DNA of 64,000 nt from Bipolaris cookei (GCA_002286855.1 NRSV01000037.1:124001-188000); one strand, 5' to 3'. Positions 47,314 through 58,594 are shown, numbered from the stretch's first letter. The notes: a model not told the origin generated them from the sequence alone. Translations and numbers: made by a program.

Positions 47314-48531
47314 CTAATCAAAAATCACGCCCAAGCGTCCCTTTGCTTGGTGTGAGTTCATCAGCTCAACCATTTTGGGTACCTCTTCCAGCGGGAACGC
47401 TGTCAAGTGCGCCTTGATATTATGTTTTGCAGAAAACTCAATCGCCTCCCTCATGTTGTAACATGCTGTATCTTGGTCAGCTTCCATCATCTAGTTTCAA
47501 ACAGAAGAAAAAAGAAGACAGGCTTGACTTACTTCCATTGTTCGATCCCTTGACCTTGTAACGACCCATCGCAATATCCAGGCCGTTGAATTCAATTGGC
47601 TTCTGCGGAATACCGACCACCATGATGATACCCTCACCAACCTTAACTATCGCTGGACAATCATCGTACGACTTTTTGGATGCTGTAAAGTTGACTGCCG
47701 CATGCACACCACCGCCTGTGAGCTCCAGTATCTTCTTCTTGTAATCCTTGTCCGTCATGGAATTGAACGTGTAATCTGCACCACAACTTTTTGCTTCTTC
47801 TACAGCTACATCGGTAATATCAATGCCAATGACTTTGTGGCCCATGGCCTTGGCATACTGGATACCCATGTGCCCGAGACCACCACAGCCGATGACTGCA
47901 AGCCAGGACCCAGCAGGTAACTCGCAGTCTGCGATGCTGTGGTATGCGGTTACGCCAGCGCAGAAAAGAGGTGCTGATGATTTAGGATCCACTGTTAGAT
48001 TAAAGTTAGCACTTTGCCCTCACATTTATCTCCTCATTCCCAGTCGTTATTGCTTGAACGGGACATGAACTGACAATTCTCGGGTAAAACGATGGCCTCC
48101 CTTGCATCCACAACTGCATACTCAGCAAAATACCCATCAGCACTAAAACCCTGTATCTTGGTCTGCCCCGTCGAGCACCAGATGTTATGGACGTTCTTGC
48201 AGGAATAGCACTCGAAGCAGGAGTCGACGGCGCAAAGGAAACCCACTGCATCTCCCTCTTTGAACTGCCTAGCTACTTCTCCTGATCCGGTCGTAACGAC
48301 CTTGCCCGTGCCTTCATGGCCGATGGTAACAGGGTTCTTGCCGAGAATAAGGCCCTGTTCATTGGGCTCGAAAAGCATCACATCAGAGTGACAGAGAGAT
48401 GCACATTGCATCTTGATGAGGAGCTCATGCTCGCGGGGCTGTGGGATAGGTACTTCATTGAGGTGGAGCTTGTTGTCTCGCGCATCATATTGCTGCGCTC
48501 GCATAGTCTTTTGTTCTAGCGTAGAGCTCAT
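47314..48531 (-). CDS. Zinc-dependent alcohol dehydrogenase (yeast ADH type)
   Basis: Medium-chain dehydrogenase. Exons complement(47314..47465, 47533..47991, 48075..48531) give 355 aa. Catalytic zinc ligands appear in MQCASLCHSDVM and TIGHEGTGKVV; the structural-zinc Cys cluster is CAVDSCFECYSCKNVHNIWC. The third catalytic-zinc Cys is in PLFCAGVTAYHS, just after intron 1. The Rossmann motif is VIGCGGLGHMGIQYAKAMG, with IDITDV at the end of the second strand, where an acidic residue favours NAD over NADP. No targeting peptide, so probably cytosolic. All four catalytic parts are intact. The physiological substrate (ethanol or a longer or aromatic alcohol) is not clear from sequence. Confidence 0.9.
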
Positions 48532-49323
48532 GTTGGATGCTTTGTTCGAGCTGAAGACAGCAAATGGATTGTGACAAGTGGTAATGGGATGGAGCAGGAA
48601 TATGTAAGCAGACTACTCCAATATCAGCAACTCACAAGATGCAAGTCTTCTGGAATTGCTGCGCCGAGAAAAAATGGACACGTTGTGCAGTGGAGCCATT
48701 TCTAGTTATGCTCATGCCTTGACCGGAAATGGTCAACCGCCGCACAATAGTGGATTGGAGGAGAATTCCCGAACGTCTCAAGGGTGAGGTGAACCCCGCG
48801 ATACTCAGTCCGTGGCAACATCCAAATCAACATGCACGTCACCGACATGGGAATAGTGTTTCTCGGAACGATCCATGCATATATTGTCTACTACATAGAA
48901 TTATGTGGCTCGAGTGCCATTACAGAAAGAACACATCTAAATCGAAGATATACAAAAACAACATGTGCTGAAGAGACTGCAAACCGACGCGCAAAGACTC
49001 TGCGAAACATACGAAATAACAAAGAAAAAGGGTATCAAATACGGCTTCCAGACAAGCCAAAGGTGCGCTCCAGCCCCGCATCTTGGCTCAGCATGCTCCA
49101 TCATACAAGGCCGACCAGCCTCCGAGCCATACCTGGGGTTGGGGCAATGCATCACTGCCCCTCTGCCACAGTCCCCACTCCTACTCGGCTATTAAGTCTT
49201 ACATTCTCTTTTCGTATAACGATGGCTGTCCTTTGCAATGTATATGCATCGGTCTGCCAAATGGGTATCCATCTTTTTCAAACGTCGCAGCAAGCAGGCG
49301 TACCATCGATAGGTCACCCACTT
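48532..49323. other. Intergenic
   Basis: 792 bp with the alcohol dehydrogenase promoter. A 169-codon open frame crosses it on the plus strand, but composition and lack of any family resemblance argue against a gene. Confidence 0.4.
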
Positions 49324-49644
49324 CTATCGCACCCAGGGTAGGAACCTGGACCAAGAAGTCTTCTTCTTCTGCCCAGGCACCTTTTTCCCTAAGTTCGCCA
49401 TGTACAAAGCGTAACTTCTTTCCATCCTCTCAAAAGCCTCTTGCTTCGCCTTTTCGCATTCAAGCGGGTTGTGATCCCAATCTGGGTTGCTCTCGGGTGT
49501 GTGGTCACCGTGGTAGCGTGGAGAGACTGAGGGCCAACCAAAGTCGCGAACCAGCATATCGTCGTTGCGCGGGGCACCCATCTCGTACTTTTCGTCAATT
49601 GTCGCAAGACTCGACGCGACTGACGAGTTGGATGGGAGCGACAT
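49324..49644 (-). CDS. Small hydrophilic orphan protein
   Basis: A single exon of 106 aa that I do not recognise. It begins MSLPSNSSVASSLATIDEKY and is polar, with no signal peptide or membrane segment. The middle (DFGWPSVSPRYHGDHTPESN) is Pro/His/Asp-rich. A helical stretch (NPLECEKAKQEAFERMERSY followed by ALYMANLG) could be a coiled coil, and the end is basic and aromatic (KKKTSWSRFLPWVR). The composition looks like a real protein rather than a random frame. Function unknown. Confidence 0.6.
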   Translation of the reverse strand: MSLPSNSSVASSLATIDEKYEMGAPRNDDMLVRDFGWPSVSPRYHGDHTPESNPDWDHNPLECEKAKQEAFERMERSYALYMANLGKKVPGQKKKTSWSRFLPWVR

Positions 49645-50185
49645 GGTGGTGTATTAATGCTGGCAATGCCTGGGATGGAACGCGTTGGTAGAGCAAACGA
49701 TGACGACGCTACGTATGTTGCGCGGATGATGCGGGATGGCCTTAAGAAGAGGTCAAGTTGGCTGATGATCGACAAAAAGTGAATAGAAACGAAAAGGAAA
49801 AAGTGTGCTATATCATGGCTTGCTGGCGATGTGCTGGACCGGCTTGCTGGAAGTTTGAAGGTATTCAAGACTGGTACATGTGTTGAAAGAGATTATCTAG
49901 TCAGTGCGCTGCACTGTGCGTGTCACTGTCAGGGGATCGACCTGTTGTGTGCGCCACGCCCTCATAGGCGTCCGGCGGTAGATACCTAGCCCAATTAATT
50001 TAGCGACATTGACTCTCATTCCAGATAGAGAACAGTGCAGCCATGATGCACTGATTGCTGATCATGGCGGTTCCTCCAGATTAGCGTAGACGTCTAGACC
50101 AATCCGCCCAGGTTTCGTATTGACTAATAATACTGCATTGCGTCGCTCTGTCTATGTTTTCCGCCAGCCCTCGATACCACCCTCT
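49645..50185. other. Intergenic
   Basis: 541 bp holding the promoter of the 106-aa gene and 3' UTR of the GH15 gene. Nothing else seen. Confidence 0.4.
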
Positions 50186-52514
50186 CTACCGGTGCCGGCT
50201 GCTCAACGTCTTGTTCAAGTTGAATGCTGCAGATATCAACGCCAAGTGGCTAAATGCTTGTGGAGTGTTGCCCAACTGCTCCCCTGATCGCGCAATCTCC
50301 TCGGAGAAGATGTGTAAATGATTTCCAAAACTCAGCATGCTCTCAAACATCGTCACAGCCTGCAAAAGATACTTCTCGTCGTACGCTCCAGCCTGAATTC
50401 GTTAGACAAAGACACACGCGAATATAACAGCGGTTATATAGGAAACTAGAGTGCTTACTCGTGTGAGTGCTTCGACCAACCAGAAAGTGCACATGGAAAA
50501 ACTGCCTTCCTGACCGCCTACACCGTCATCACTAAGCGCATGGTTGTACCTGAATACCAGGCCAGTGCTAGTTAAGCCTCCCTTTTCAGGAGGTTTAAGT
50601 ATCCGGTCAAGCGTCTTCAGGAAGCGAGGGTCCGTTGGCGCCATAAAAAAGACCAGAGGCGCTATTAGCACAGCCGAATCCAGAACTTCATTCGACTCGT
50701 AGCTCTGGATGAAGCACTCCAACTCGGAGTTGTATCCCTTTTCCATGACTTCTTCGTAAATCTTGTCACGCACTCGGTACCACTCTGCCCGGTGCGGGCA
50801 CGGGAAGCTCCTCTTGTCCGCAAGGCGCAACGCTCGGTCAAGCGCTACCCACAACATCATCTTGCTATAGACAAAGTTCTGCTTCATGCCACGAACCTCC
50901 CAGATTGACATGTCTGGCTCCTTCCAGATGGTGCAGACGTAATCCGCAATCTCTCGAACTGAAAGCCACTGGTCGTACGAAATTGGGCGTCCGAATCTAT
51001 TAACGAGATAGATTCCATCCATCAGCTCACCGTAGATGTCAAGCTGTATATGGGAGGCCGCTCCATTCCCAATACGAACAGGTTGGCTTGCTCTGTAGCC
51101 TTCCAAGTGCGGAAGCTCAACCTCGGGTAAGTCGCTTGCTCCATGGATACTAAACATGATTGGAAGCGCTCCGCAGCGTGCTTTGGCCTCTTTGACGCGC
51201 TGGAAGATGTAGCTAACGTAGGCTTCGGCTTCATGGCTAAAGCCCATTCGGAGAAAGATGTATATTGTAAAAGACGCATCTCGCACCCACGAGTAGCGAT
51301 AGTCCCAATTGCGTGACCCTACACCATGTCAGTACATGCTTCATCACTTCTGAAGGCGACATACCCCCAAAGTCTTCTGGCAAAGAAAACGTCGGTGCAG
51401 CAACAATTGCTCCACTCGGCTCGAATGTCAACATCTTCAAGAGAAGCAGGCTCCTCGTAACAATCTCTTCCCATCTACCTGCATACTTGCTTTGCTGGAT
51501 CCATCTAGCCCAATACTTATGAGTGCTCTGTTGCAACTCAACAACTTGGTTGGTTTCAATTACGTCTGGGATGTGGTCTTCCGCATCGCGCAAAATGAAG
51601 GACATAGCCTGCCCTTCGGTCAATGTAAAATTAGCCGTGACCCCATCCCCCAAATTCTGGGGCTCGGATGTCTTCTCAAAAGCAATTCTGGGACATGATG
51701 CTTCTAGCTCATCGCCACAGTCGATGGTCACATTCAATTCTAGAGATAGATCTTTAGACTTGAAGATCACGCGCTGTAGGCCCTGTCCCTGTGAAGTCTT
51801 GCCCAGGTCGATGATCTCGGTAGTGTGCTTGTCCTGGGCATAGTTGAATGCAGGAAACACCTGTACACTTACTCCGACGGTACCTCGCATGCATTCCACT
51901 CGCCTGACAAGCCATTTCTTCAGATCGGGACGCTCGGGCACATTGCCATTATGCTCACTCGTGATGACATTGGCATGGAACTGAGTATCCCATTTCTTAT
52001 CATTTGGCCTCGGGAAAAAATCCACAACATTCATGACACCCTCTTCCTTCAAGTAGCGCGTCTGGAGAATGTTGCTCGCAGGAAGATACTGTTGTTTTGT
52101 GGTGCAAAAGTCGTCGTTTGTTGGGCCTATGGTGAAGTGACCACCCTTCTCTTTATCAAGAATACGACAGAAGACAGAAGGTGAGTCAAAATATGGCCAG
52201 CACATGTAATCAATTCCACCATCCATGGCAACCATCGCACAAGTCCGCATGTTCCCGATCAACCCATAATCTTCGATGGGCATGTATCCGTTCGCTGTAC
52301 GTCTCGAACCTGACCGCTGTAGGCCTGGTCTGTGGCTCTGCGACACCGTCTCTTGCATCTTATCTTCTTTTTCGCTATGTTTTCGATATAGTTCTGTGCC
52401 GCTGTTTCTTTCCAAAGGTAAAGGTGCATGAGATGTTTGTGTATCAATGATATCTTGAAGAAGTTTTGCACCAGGGGAACTGGAGTCGTTTATGTCAATG
52501 TTAAGTTTTGACAT
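50186..52514 (-). CDS. GH15-family glycosidase-like protein (intracellular)
   Basis: Exons complement(50186..50392, 50459..51318, 51365..52514) give 738 aa. Residues 1-75 are a polar extension absent from bacterial members. Then comes the trehalase-like beta domain (PIEDYGLIGNMRTCAMVAMD and DYMCWPYFDSPSVFCRILDK). The (alpha/alpha)6 barrel starts SRNWDYRYSWVRDASF, which spans intron 1. The likely general acid lies in MSIWEVRGMKQNFVYSKMML and the base in GQEGSFSMCTFWLVEAL. This is the trehalase/glucan-glucosidase-like branch of GH15, with no signal peptide, so it acts inside the cell, probably on trehalose or a similar glucoside. Both acidic residues are present, so activity is expected. Substrate choice is inferred from the family only. 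Confidence 0.88.
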
Positions 52515-53018
52515 GCCGCTGAATCATCGAGTCGGAATAGTCGGGTTCTTGAGGGGTGTAAGCAAGAAGTTCATGGAAATTTGAGCATGATGGAAGCATC
52601 ACCGGATTAACCAATGGTGATTAAGTATGACGTCAGATAATACTGCTTTCGTGGTACTACGGTGGCCCCTCTACGTATTTGGACGGAGCACTTGGCGTAC
52701 CTGAGTCAGCTTAAATACATACACATTTTAGAATTACTGCACAAAATCAGCTGGGATGATGTTACGTTGGTGGTAGCGGCGCGCCATTAGAAGGGAATCG
52801 CAGTGCAAACTTCAAAGCAAAGTCACAATTTCGATCATGACTATATCTAGGACAAAGAAAGTTGAAAAGCAGAATCAATATAAGAGCATTAATAAATCCG
52901 CAGTAGGTGGAGGAATTTGGAGGTAATGTGAATACATGTACACTCCTTGATGCCAAAATACTTCACATACCACTCCATCACTATCAAATCCTCATATATA
53001 CTCTCCATACCGGTTGCC
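52515..53018. promoter_or_regulatory. Divergent intergenic, GH15 / small Cys-rich gene
   Basis: About 500 bp upstream of both genes. AT-rich towards 52850-52990. No motif called. Confidence 0.4.
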
Positions 53019-53300
53019 ATGTTCTCCCCCTACCCAAGCGCCAACTCAACCACCTGCGACCACACAAGAATGTGCACAACATACCAAATCCATTACACAC
53101 GCTGTAAGCGCAACGGCCACGGGCGCGGGCCCAAAGGCGACCTTCCCTGCACAGACGAACACATGGAAGAATGCAGGAATGCACGAAAGACTGATGATAC
53201 TTGTGCGGCGCCTGCTGTCAAATATCAATGTATTGATTTTGAGTGCAGAGAACACGGAGGACCGAGTTTATATGAGAAAGAGAAAACCATTAGAGAGTGA
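53019..53300 (+). CDS. Small cysteine-rich protein, unknown function
   Basis: 93 aa from the MFSPYPSANSTTC start, or 116 aa if the in-frame ATG at 52950 is used (the extension, ending SSYILSIPVA, is only weakly signal-like). Eight Cys are spread over the first 76 residues (13, 19, 29, 44, 52, 62, 71, 76) in a pattern of CTTYQIHYTRC, LPCTDEHMEEC and YQCIDFEC. This looks like the small fungal proteins with a C...YxxHYxxC core found in many ascomycetes. Those proteins often lack a signal peptide and have no known role. A frame overlapping it in another phase is less protein-like. Single exon. Moderate confidence that it is a gene. Confidence 0.5.
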   Translation: MFSPYPSANSTTCDHTRMCTTYQIHYTRCKRNGHGRGPKGDLPCTDEHMEECRNARKTDDTCAAPAVKYQCIDFECREHGGPSLYEKEKTIRE

Positions 53301-53523
53301 GGATGAGGCAAAGGAAGGAGGAGGAGAGGAAATGGATGAAGAAGGACGATGCTAGGAGTGTGATGCAATGTTGTGTACAATATAATAAAGGGCGTTGTTG
53401 GGGGTTTGCTTGGTTACTAGATATTGGCCCAAGGAAGTCACCATGTCTCACAAATGTAATAGTATGCTACTGAATAGCAATTTTTGTATTTTTCATTGCA
53501 GGGAGATGACAGGCTGCTGGCTT

Positions 53524-54494
53524 TTATGCCTTTCCATCATAATCCCTCTTCCAGATCTCCTTGAACTTCTCCTTATCCACAGCAAACTCCTCGAGGAAAT
53601 CCCTCTCAAGGTCATGCGTACGTTTGCCCAAAAGCACCAGACTATGTAGCGGCTTGCCCAGATCCGCTTCACAAAGCTGTGCTAGTGTCCCTGCAACGAT
53701 TTGCTGGTCTTCTGCTCCTACTCTCGCAACACCAACAGCCAGACTGTCTTTTGTGTACGCACCCTCTTGCTTCACGTCTTCTTCAATTTCCAGCATCTGC
53801 TGCGCGCACTGTGCGACTGTCATGTACCGCGGTGGCTCGTAGATCTTGCGTCCTCTAGCCATGTTCTCCAGACTCTGTTCCTTGACCTTGATATCTAGGA
53901 GCACGAGCGTGTGCAAGCCGATGGATACATTCTCTTTTATGCGGTCGTAGAATGAGGCAGGCTTCCAGTTGTCGAGGAAGAAGACCATGGATACAGTTTG
54001 TCCGAAGTTGTAGAGTTGCAGACCAGTGGTGCCAATGGAAGTGAGAATGCTGGCGTTGGGAATCGAACGGGTGGGAATAGAGAGTTCGCGGGCACGGAGG
54101 ACAAGGTCAGTATGCGTGGTCGCGCTATGATAATGTTAAAAATGATTCGAATGGCTACCACAATAGACTCCTTACCCAAATGGGTCCCCTACTACAAGGA
54201 ATGCGACATCAACCTTGTCAGCATCCTTGAGGATATCGTCGCTTGAAGACTCGACCATTTCACGGTCCGCAATGATGACTTCGCGGCCATAGAATGCCTC
54301 CTACTGCCGTGAAAATTAGATGTCGAGAACTTTGTCTATTCGCTTCGTCTTCAACTCACAAGCACATCCTTCTCCACCAGTAGTACCGCCGTATATGCCT
54401 CGAGATAGACGCGCTCGGCCTTCTTCACAATGTCCAGACCCTTGACAGTAATGTCCTTCTCATCCGCCAGGCCAAGACCCACGAGATACAGCAT
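53524..54494 (-). CDS. dph5: Diphthine methyl ester synthase
   Basis: Dph5 methylates the intermediate on the His of elongation factor 2 during diphthamide synthesis, using S-adenosylmethionine. Exons complement(53524..54124, 54176..54300, 54360..54494) give 286 aa, the usual length. It starts MLYLVGLGLADEKDITVKGL. Blocks are VYLEAYTAVLL, YGREVIIADREMVE, DVAFLVVGDPFGATTHTDLV (spans intron 2, SAM-binding fold) and SIPNASILTSIGTTGLQLYN. Later blocks are FGQTVSMVFFLDNWKPASFY and YEPPRYMTVAQCAQQMLEIE. This is a tetrapyrrole-methylase-like fold. Intron 1 ends with an AGTAG acceptor (59 nt). Diverges from spt3 over 318 bp. Confidence 0.95.
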
Positions 54495-54812
54495 TCTTGG
54501 CGATTCTCGACTTATTTGGTGAATAAATTATTGGTGATGGTGGGGTATGCGGCCAAATTCACAAAAAAGTTGGCGGGGCCCATTTAGCTCATAGGGCTGA
54601 GCCCGTTTCGGCCTAGCGTTATTGCATCAGGCCCAGCATCGTTTGAGATCACGCTAGCAGACCGCAAACCGCGTCGGCAACCTGGCCTTCATTCACGCCC
54701 ACCACCAAACATAGCGCCTGTTATAATCTAATTTCTGTGCCATAGAGCTTTGTTGATTACGCGACACGTCTTATATGATTTCTAGAGTCCTGTGTGCAGA
54801 AAGTCAGCCATC
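54495..54812. promoter_or_regulatory. Divergent promoter, dph5 / spt3
   Basis: 318 bp between two opposite start codons. No motif called. Confidence 0.45.
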
Positions 54813-56435
54813 ATGTCGGACAAGGATAAGTTGGCCAAGTATCGGACGGAGATACAGCAGGTTAGTTCATCTCATTTTGTTGTCCATGTTATCTATCCAT
54901 TCCGCTGTTTCCCTTTTCTGGAGACTGCATGAGAGAAAGAGAAGGAATATGGGAAATCAGAGTAAATTTCGCTATCACCTACTTTGTTTATCTCATCCAT
55001 GGATTCCTTTCCTGTTTGCGACAGGTTCCACATGCGCATCGTCAGAATATGGGCTGTCGCTTCGACTGGCAGTTTTTTAAACTGTCTTTTGTTATGTATA
55101 TCTTATGAAGAAGGCGATTCAAGTACAAGCGACTCGCCCTTCTCTTTCTTTGTATCTATTTGTGCGGGCCAGGGCAGCCCGTTCTTATTCACCTTCGTTC
55201 CACTCGTCTCTCACCCCACCCAGCATGTTTGTATCCAAGTTCTGGGTAAAGGTCATCGACAGCATGCCAGAGTCAATCTTGTTTTCCATCTATTTTCCCA
55301 ACTCAACCTCGTACTACCGCCTATCTTGTAACAAGCCAGTATCATGGCCTCACCAATATCATCCCCATCCCCTCCCTCGCCACCAATGCCTCAAAGCCTG
55401 TCATCAGATAACATATTCCCGTTGGAAATTAGCCTTGGCCTAACCGTCGTGTAGATGATGTTCGTCTCTGGTGAGACTGGAGAGCCCTCACCCGAAACAA
55501 CCACCTTGATCGAGTCGATCGTACAAGACCAAGTACAGCACATGTTGCGTGAATGCACCGCCCTTGCCACCCGCCGTGGTTCAAAATCCATCTCCACCGA
55601 CGACCTGTTCATGCTTATCCGGCACGATCGCGCCAAAATCTCGCGCCTTCGCCACTTCCTCCAGTGGAAAGACGTCAGACGCTCCGTCAAAGACTCCGAC
55701 GACAAAGGCGGCGATGCAGGCGCCGACGTCGGAGCAGGAGACCCAGACATAGCCGTTGGCGTAGTAGGCGCAGGCGGACCCGGCGCCGCTCCCGTTGACG
55801 CCTCCAAGAAAGCCAAGCGAGCCAAAGTTGATCTCGTCTGGGACGTTCAATCCTTCTTTACCGAGTTCCCCCCGCAAAAAGACGATGTGGAAGACGAGGA
55901 AGAAGAGGAAATGAACTACGCGACCTTGCAGCGCCTCAAGAACGCAGACGAGCGAACAAAGAACATGACACGTGAGGAATACGTACACTGGTCCGACTGC
56001 CGTCAAGCATCCTTCACCTATCGCAAAAGCAAGCGCTTCAAAGAATGGGCGGGTTTCGGCCTTATCACCGATTCCAAACCCTCCGACGACATCATCGATA
56101 TCCTGGGCTTCTTGACGTTTGAGATTGTCCAGACGCTTACTGAGGAGGCGCTCAAGGTCAAGGATGCAGAGGATCTGTACAAGAAGAACCATGGTGGAGA
56201 GCAGAATCGACTTAAGAGGAAGCGGGAACGAGGCTTGTTTGATCCGCCAGAGGAGGCTAGGGAACCGGTGCAGCCGAGCCATGTGCAAGAGGCCTACAGG
56301 AGGCTTCAGAGGGGCAACAACAAGGCCAAGGCTATGCTCAACTTTACACGGGCTGTGCATAGAAGCGCCCTGAAATTGGTGAGTAGCCAGAATCACATCG
56401 GTACAAGCATTGATGCTAATCTTTTACAGATCTAA
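54813..56435 (+). CDS. spt3: SAGA subunit Spt3 (double histone fold)
   Basis: Spt3 links SAGA to TATA-binding protein. Exons 54813..54860, 55455..56378 and 56430..56435 give 325 aa. Exon 1 encodes MSDKDKLAKYRTEIQQ, the conserved start; exon 2 opens MMFVSGETGEPSPETTTLIE. Histone fold 1 covers about 17-95 (HMLRECTALATRRGSKSIST). An Ala/Gly/Asp insertion follows (about 98-135), then a conserved block (EEYVHWSDCRQASFTYRKSK) and histone fold 2 (DIIDILGFLTFEIVQTLTEE). The C-terminus ends at FTRAVHRSALKLI. The first intron is 594 nt, ten times the window norm. The last intron is 51 nt, lacks a stop and could be retained to give 342 aa. Confidence 0.93.
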
Positions 56436-56924
56436 ACACGAGGCAACACGTGGGAGTTGGGAGTCAACATGGCGTTTACATTAGGCGTTGGAGATTCTTT
56501 GATACCCTGTGCAGGCAATAGGTGTGTATTGTGTTACTTGTGAAAGAAGCACTCTGGGGACTTTGTAATCGATCAATCTTATTACTGTCACTTGCTTTGC
56601 CTGACCAGTAGCATTGAGGACATATAGCAATGGCACGATACCATCACAAAGGCCACAAACATATTCAGTGGATCAAAGCAGACCAACTCCAAGTTTGACT
56701 ACTGGTTTCTAATGCCGATGCTCATATCCCTTTTATTTTTGGTACAGTCATAGCATCGAAAATCAGAGAGGGGGCACCCTTGTCGGTCGAATATGCATGG
56801 AGAGAAGAGCCCTTCACAGACGTAACATGAAACATGACCGCATATGCCCAGATAAAAAGGAGATTGACGCCCTCCTTTAACCTTGAAAAGACCCACGCCA
56901 GGTGTTCGTCACGACATCCATTCT
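56436..56924. other. Convergent intergenic
   Basis: 3' UTRs of spt3 and rpl19 (489 bp). Nothing else seen. Confidence 0.4.
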
Positions 56925-57854
56925 TTACTCCTCGTCGCCCAGCTGAGCCTGGCGCTTCTGCTGGATACGCTCCTGCCTCCTCTCGCGAGCCGCCTTGGTC
57001 TTCGCACGCTTAGCGTCCATCTCCTCCTTGATGACCCTCTCGCGGGCCTTCTCGGCCTTGGCCTTGTGGATCTGAGATGTGCGTTAGTTACCAACCATGA
57101 ACGGGGAATTGACATAGTCATGATGTCATGGTCAACATACGTGTTCAACGAGAGCACGCTTGTGCTTGAAGGTGTTACCCTTGGAGAGGAGGTAGAGCTC
57201 GTGGTAGAGGTGCTTGTCGATCTTGCCGGCGGCGCGGTACTTGACGAGGAGACGGCGGAGGACACGGAGACGGCGCATCCAGACGATTTGGCTGCACATC
57301 CGTATTAGTCAACGGTTTCCATTGTCCATGATGTCCGAAAAATAACTCTTCGTCCCCATATCCAGCATTAAAAAGGCAACGTGATTGCATACCTTGGCAT
57401 ACGAGCGTCCTTGGTACCCTTCCTCTTACCAAAACCACGGTGTCGGCCAATTCGTCGGGCGGCGTTCAGCTCCCGGGCGCGGGCACGAGAGTGCATGGTG
57501 ACGGGCTTGGGGATGATGAGGCCATCCTGAACGAGCTTGCGGACGGTCTGGCGGGAGTTGGCGTTGGCGATTTCGCTGACCTCGTTGGGGTCGAGCCAGA
57601 TCTTGCGCTTTCCGCAACCGACCACGGAGGCTGCGAGGCGCTTCTGAGTGCGGAGGTTGACCCTATGAAACACCCCATGTCAGTATTTTGATCATTTGTG
57701 CGGTTGTTGGCGACGGAGGAGGTAGTTGTCGGAAGAGGGGTTCGCCACTGCACAAGCGCCTCAGAGGCACGAATGCGAGGCGCCGTGTGTGAAGCGGGAA
57801 CGGATTTGCTCTTCGAAGCAGTGCTGAAGGATATTTGTTCGGGAGTCCTTACAT
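56925..57854 (-). CDS. rpl19: Ribosomal protein eL19
   Basis: eL19 is a 60S subunit protein with a long helical tail forming an inter-subunit bridge. Exons complement(56925..57071, 57141..57291, 57393..57662, 57853..57854) give 189 aa, the same as yeast. Exon 1 contributes only the A and T of the start codon; the G is the first base of exon 2. The protein then reads MVNLRTQKRLAASVVGCGKR, KIWLDPNEVSEIANANSRQT, SRARARELNAARRIGRHRGF and SQIVWMRRLRVLRRLLVKYR, with the basic helical tail. The same intron position in the start codon is known from the yeast RPL19 genes. Introns are 190, 101 and 69 nt, longer than those of neighbouring genes, as is common for ribosomal protein genes. Confidence 0.94.
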
Positions 57855-58594
57855 TTTCGATGTTGTTGTCGTCCGCGGTCGTTGTCGACTTACCGTTGTT
57901 GAAGCTGAGAGGTGCGAGGTAATTTCCAACACAGGTGCGTGATCGCTTAGAGCGCCAAGGCCACCACGTGACCACTAGCCAAATTCCCACCAACACAACG
58001 GCGACTAGATGCTCAGCAGGTGTGTCGCATGCATAGCAATGGTTCTGCTAAGCCCATTGAATGTATGCACGTCAATATGCCGGTCACAATTGTGTGGCAT
58101 AGCCGTCTCTTCAAGCAGACGAATCGGGCAGTAACCACGGGATAAACCCATGCCGCTCAAGTTACGTACTGCGAGAGCATTGCACTGCGCCCACGGGCAC
58201 CGTTACACTAGAGGTTCTAAGACAAGAGCGCTTGGATGCCTTTTGGGTATCTTGTACTCTATTTCTAGTGGACAAACGCAGACAGTACGGAATCTCTACG
58301 TCAAAATGTCTCTAGCCACCAATTGAACATCACACAAGCACGTGCAAATAGCAGCTTGCTGTACGTATCCATGATGATTGATGTGTAGCATTCGGTTGCC
58401 CTATCCCTAAACGCCCATGGTACAACGTATAGTATGTCACATTATGAGTCACTTTGCCATCATCGTGCACTAGATCTGAAGGACTTCTTCGCACATGTCC
58501 AATTATTCTCGAGTACAAACTCATTGGTAACGACATTAGACGTGCTCAACACTTAGGGTACAAGGGGTTCATTAAGTAGCGAATCGATGCATTC
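57855..58594. other. Intergenic; rpl19 promoter and leader
   Basis: 740 bp. The 60 nt next to rpl19 include a second strong splice donor, GGTAAGT at about 57888-57894, upstream of the start codon. No other gene was seen. Confidence 0.45.

Noticed and set aside
48832..49341. 169-codon plus-strand frame
   Set aside because: Low-complexity, no family resemblance, no start context, and lies in the promoter of the alcohol dehydrogenase gene.
54984..55443. Two frames of over 110 codons inside the first spt3 intron
   Set aside because: Compositionally random and flanked by exons that are fixed by conserved protein sequence.
55581..56396. 271-codon minus-strand frame
   Set aside because: Exact antisense of spt3 exon 2, whose protein is clearly conserved.
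57663..57852. Possible snoRNA in the first rpl19 intron
   Set aside because: No proper C box or D box pair and no terminal stem; only loose TGAT/CTGA words.
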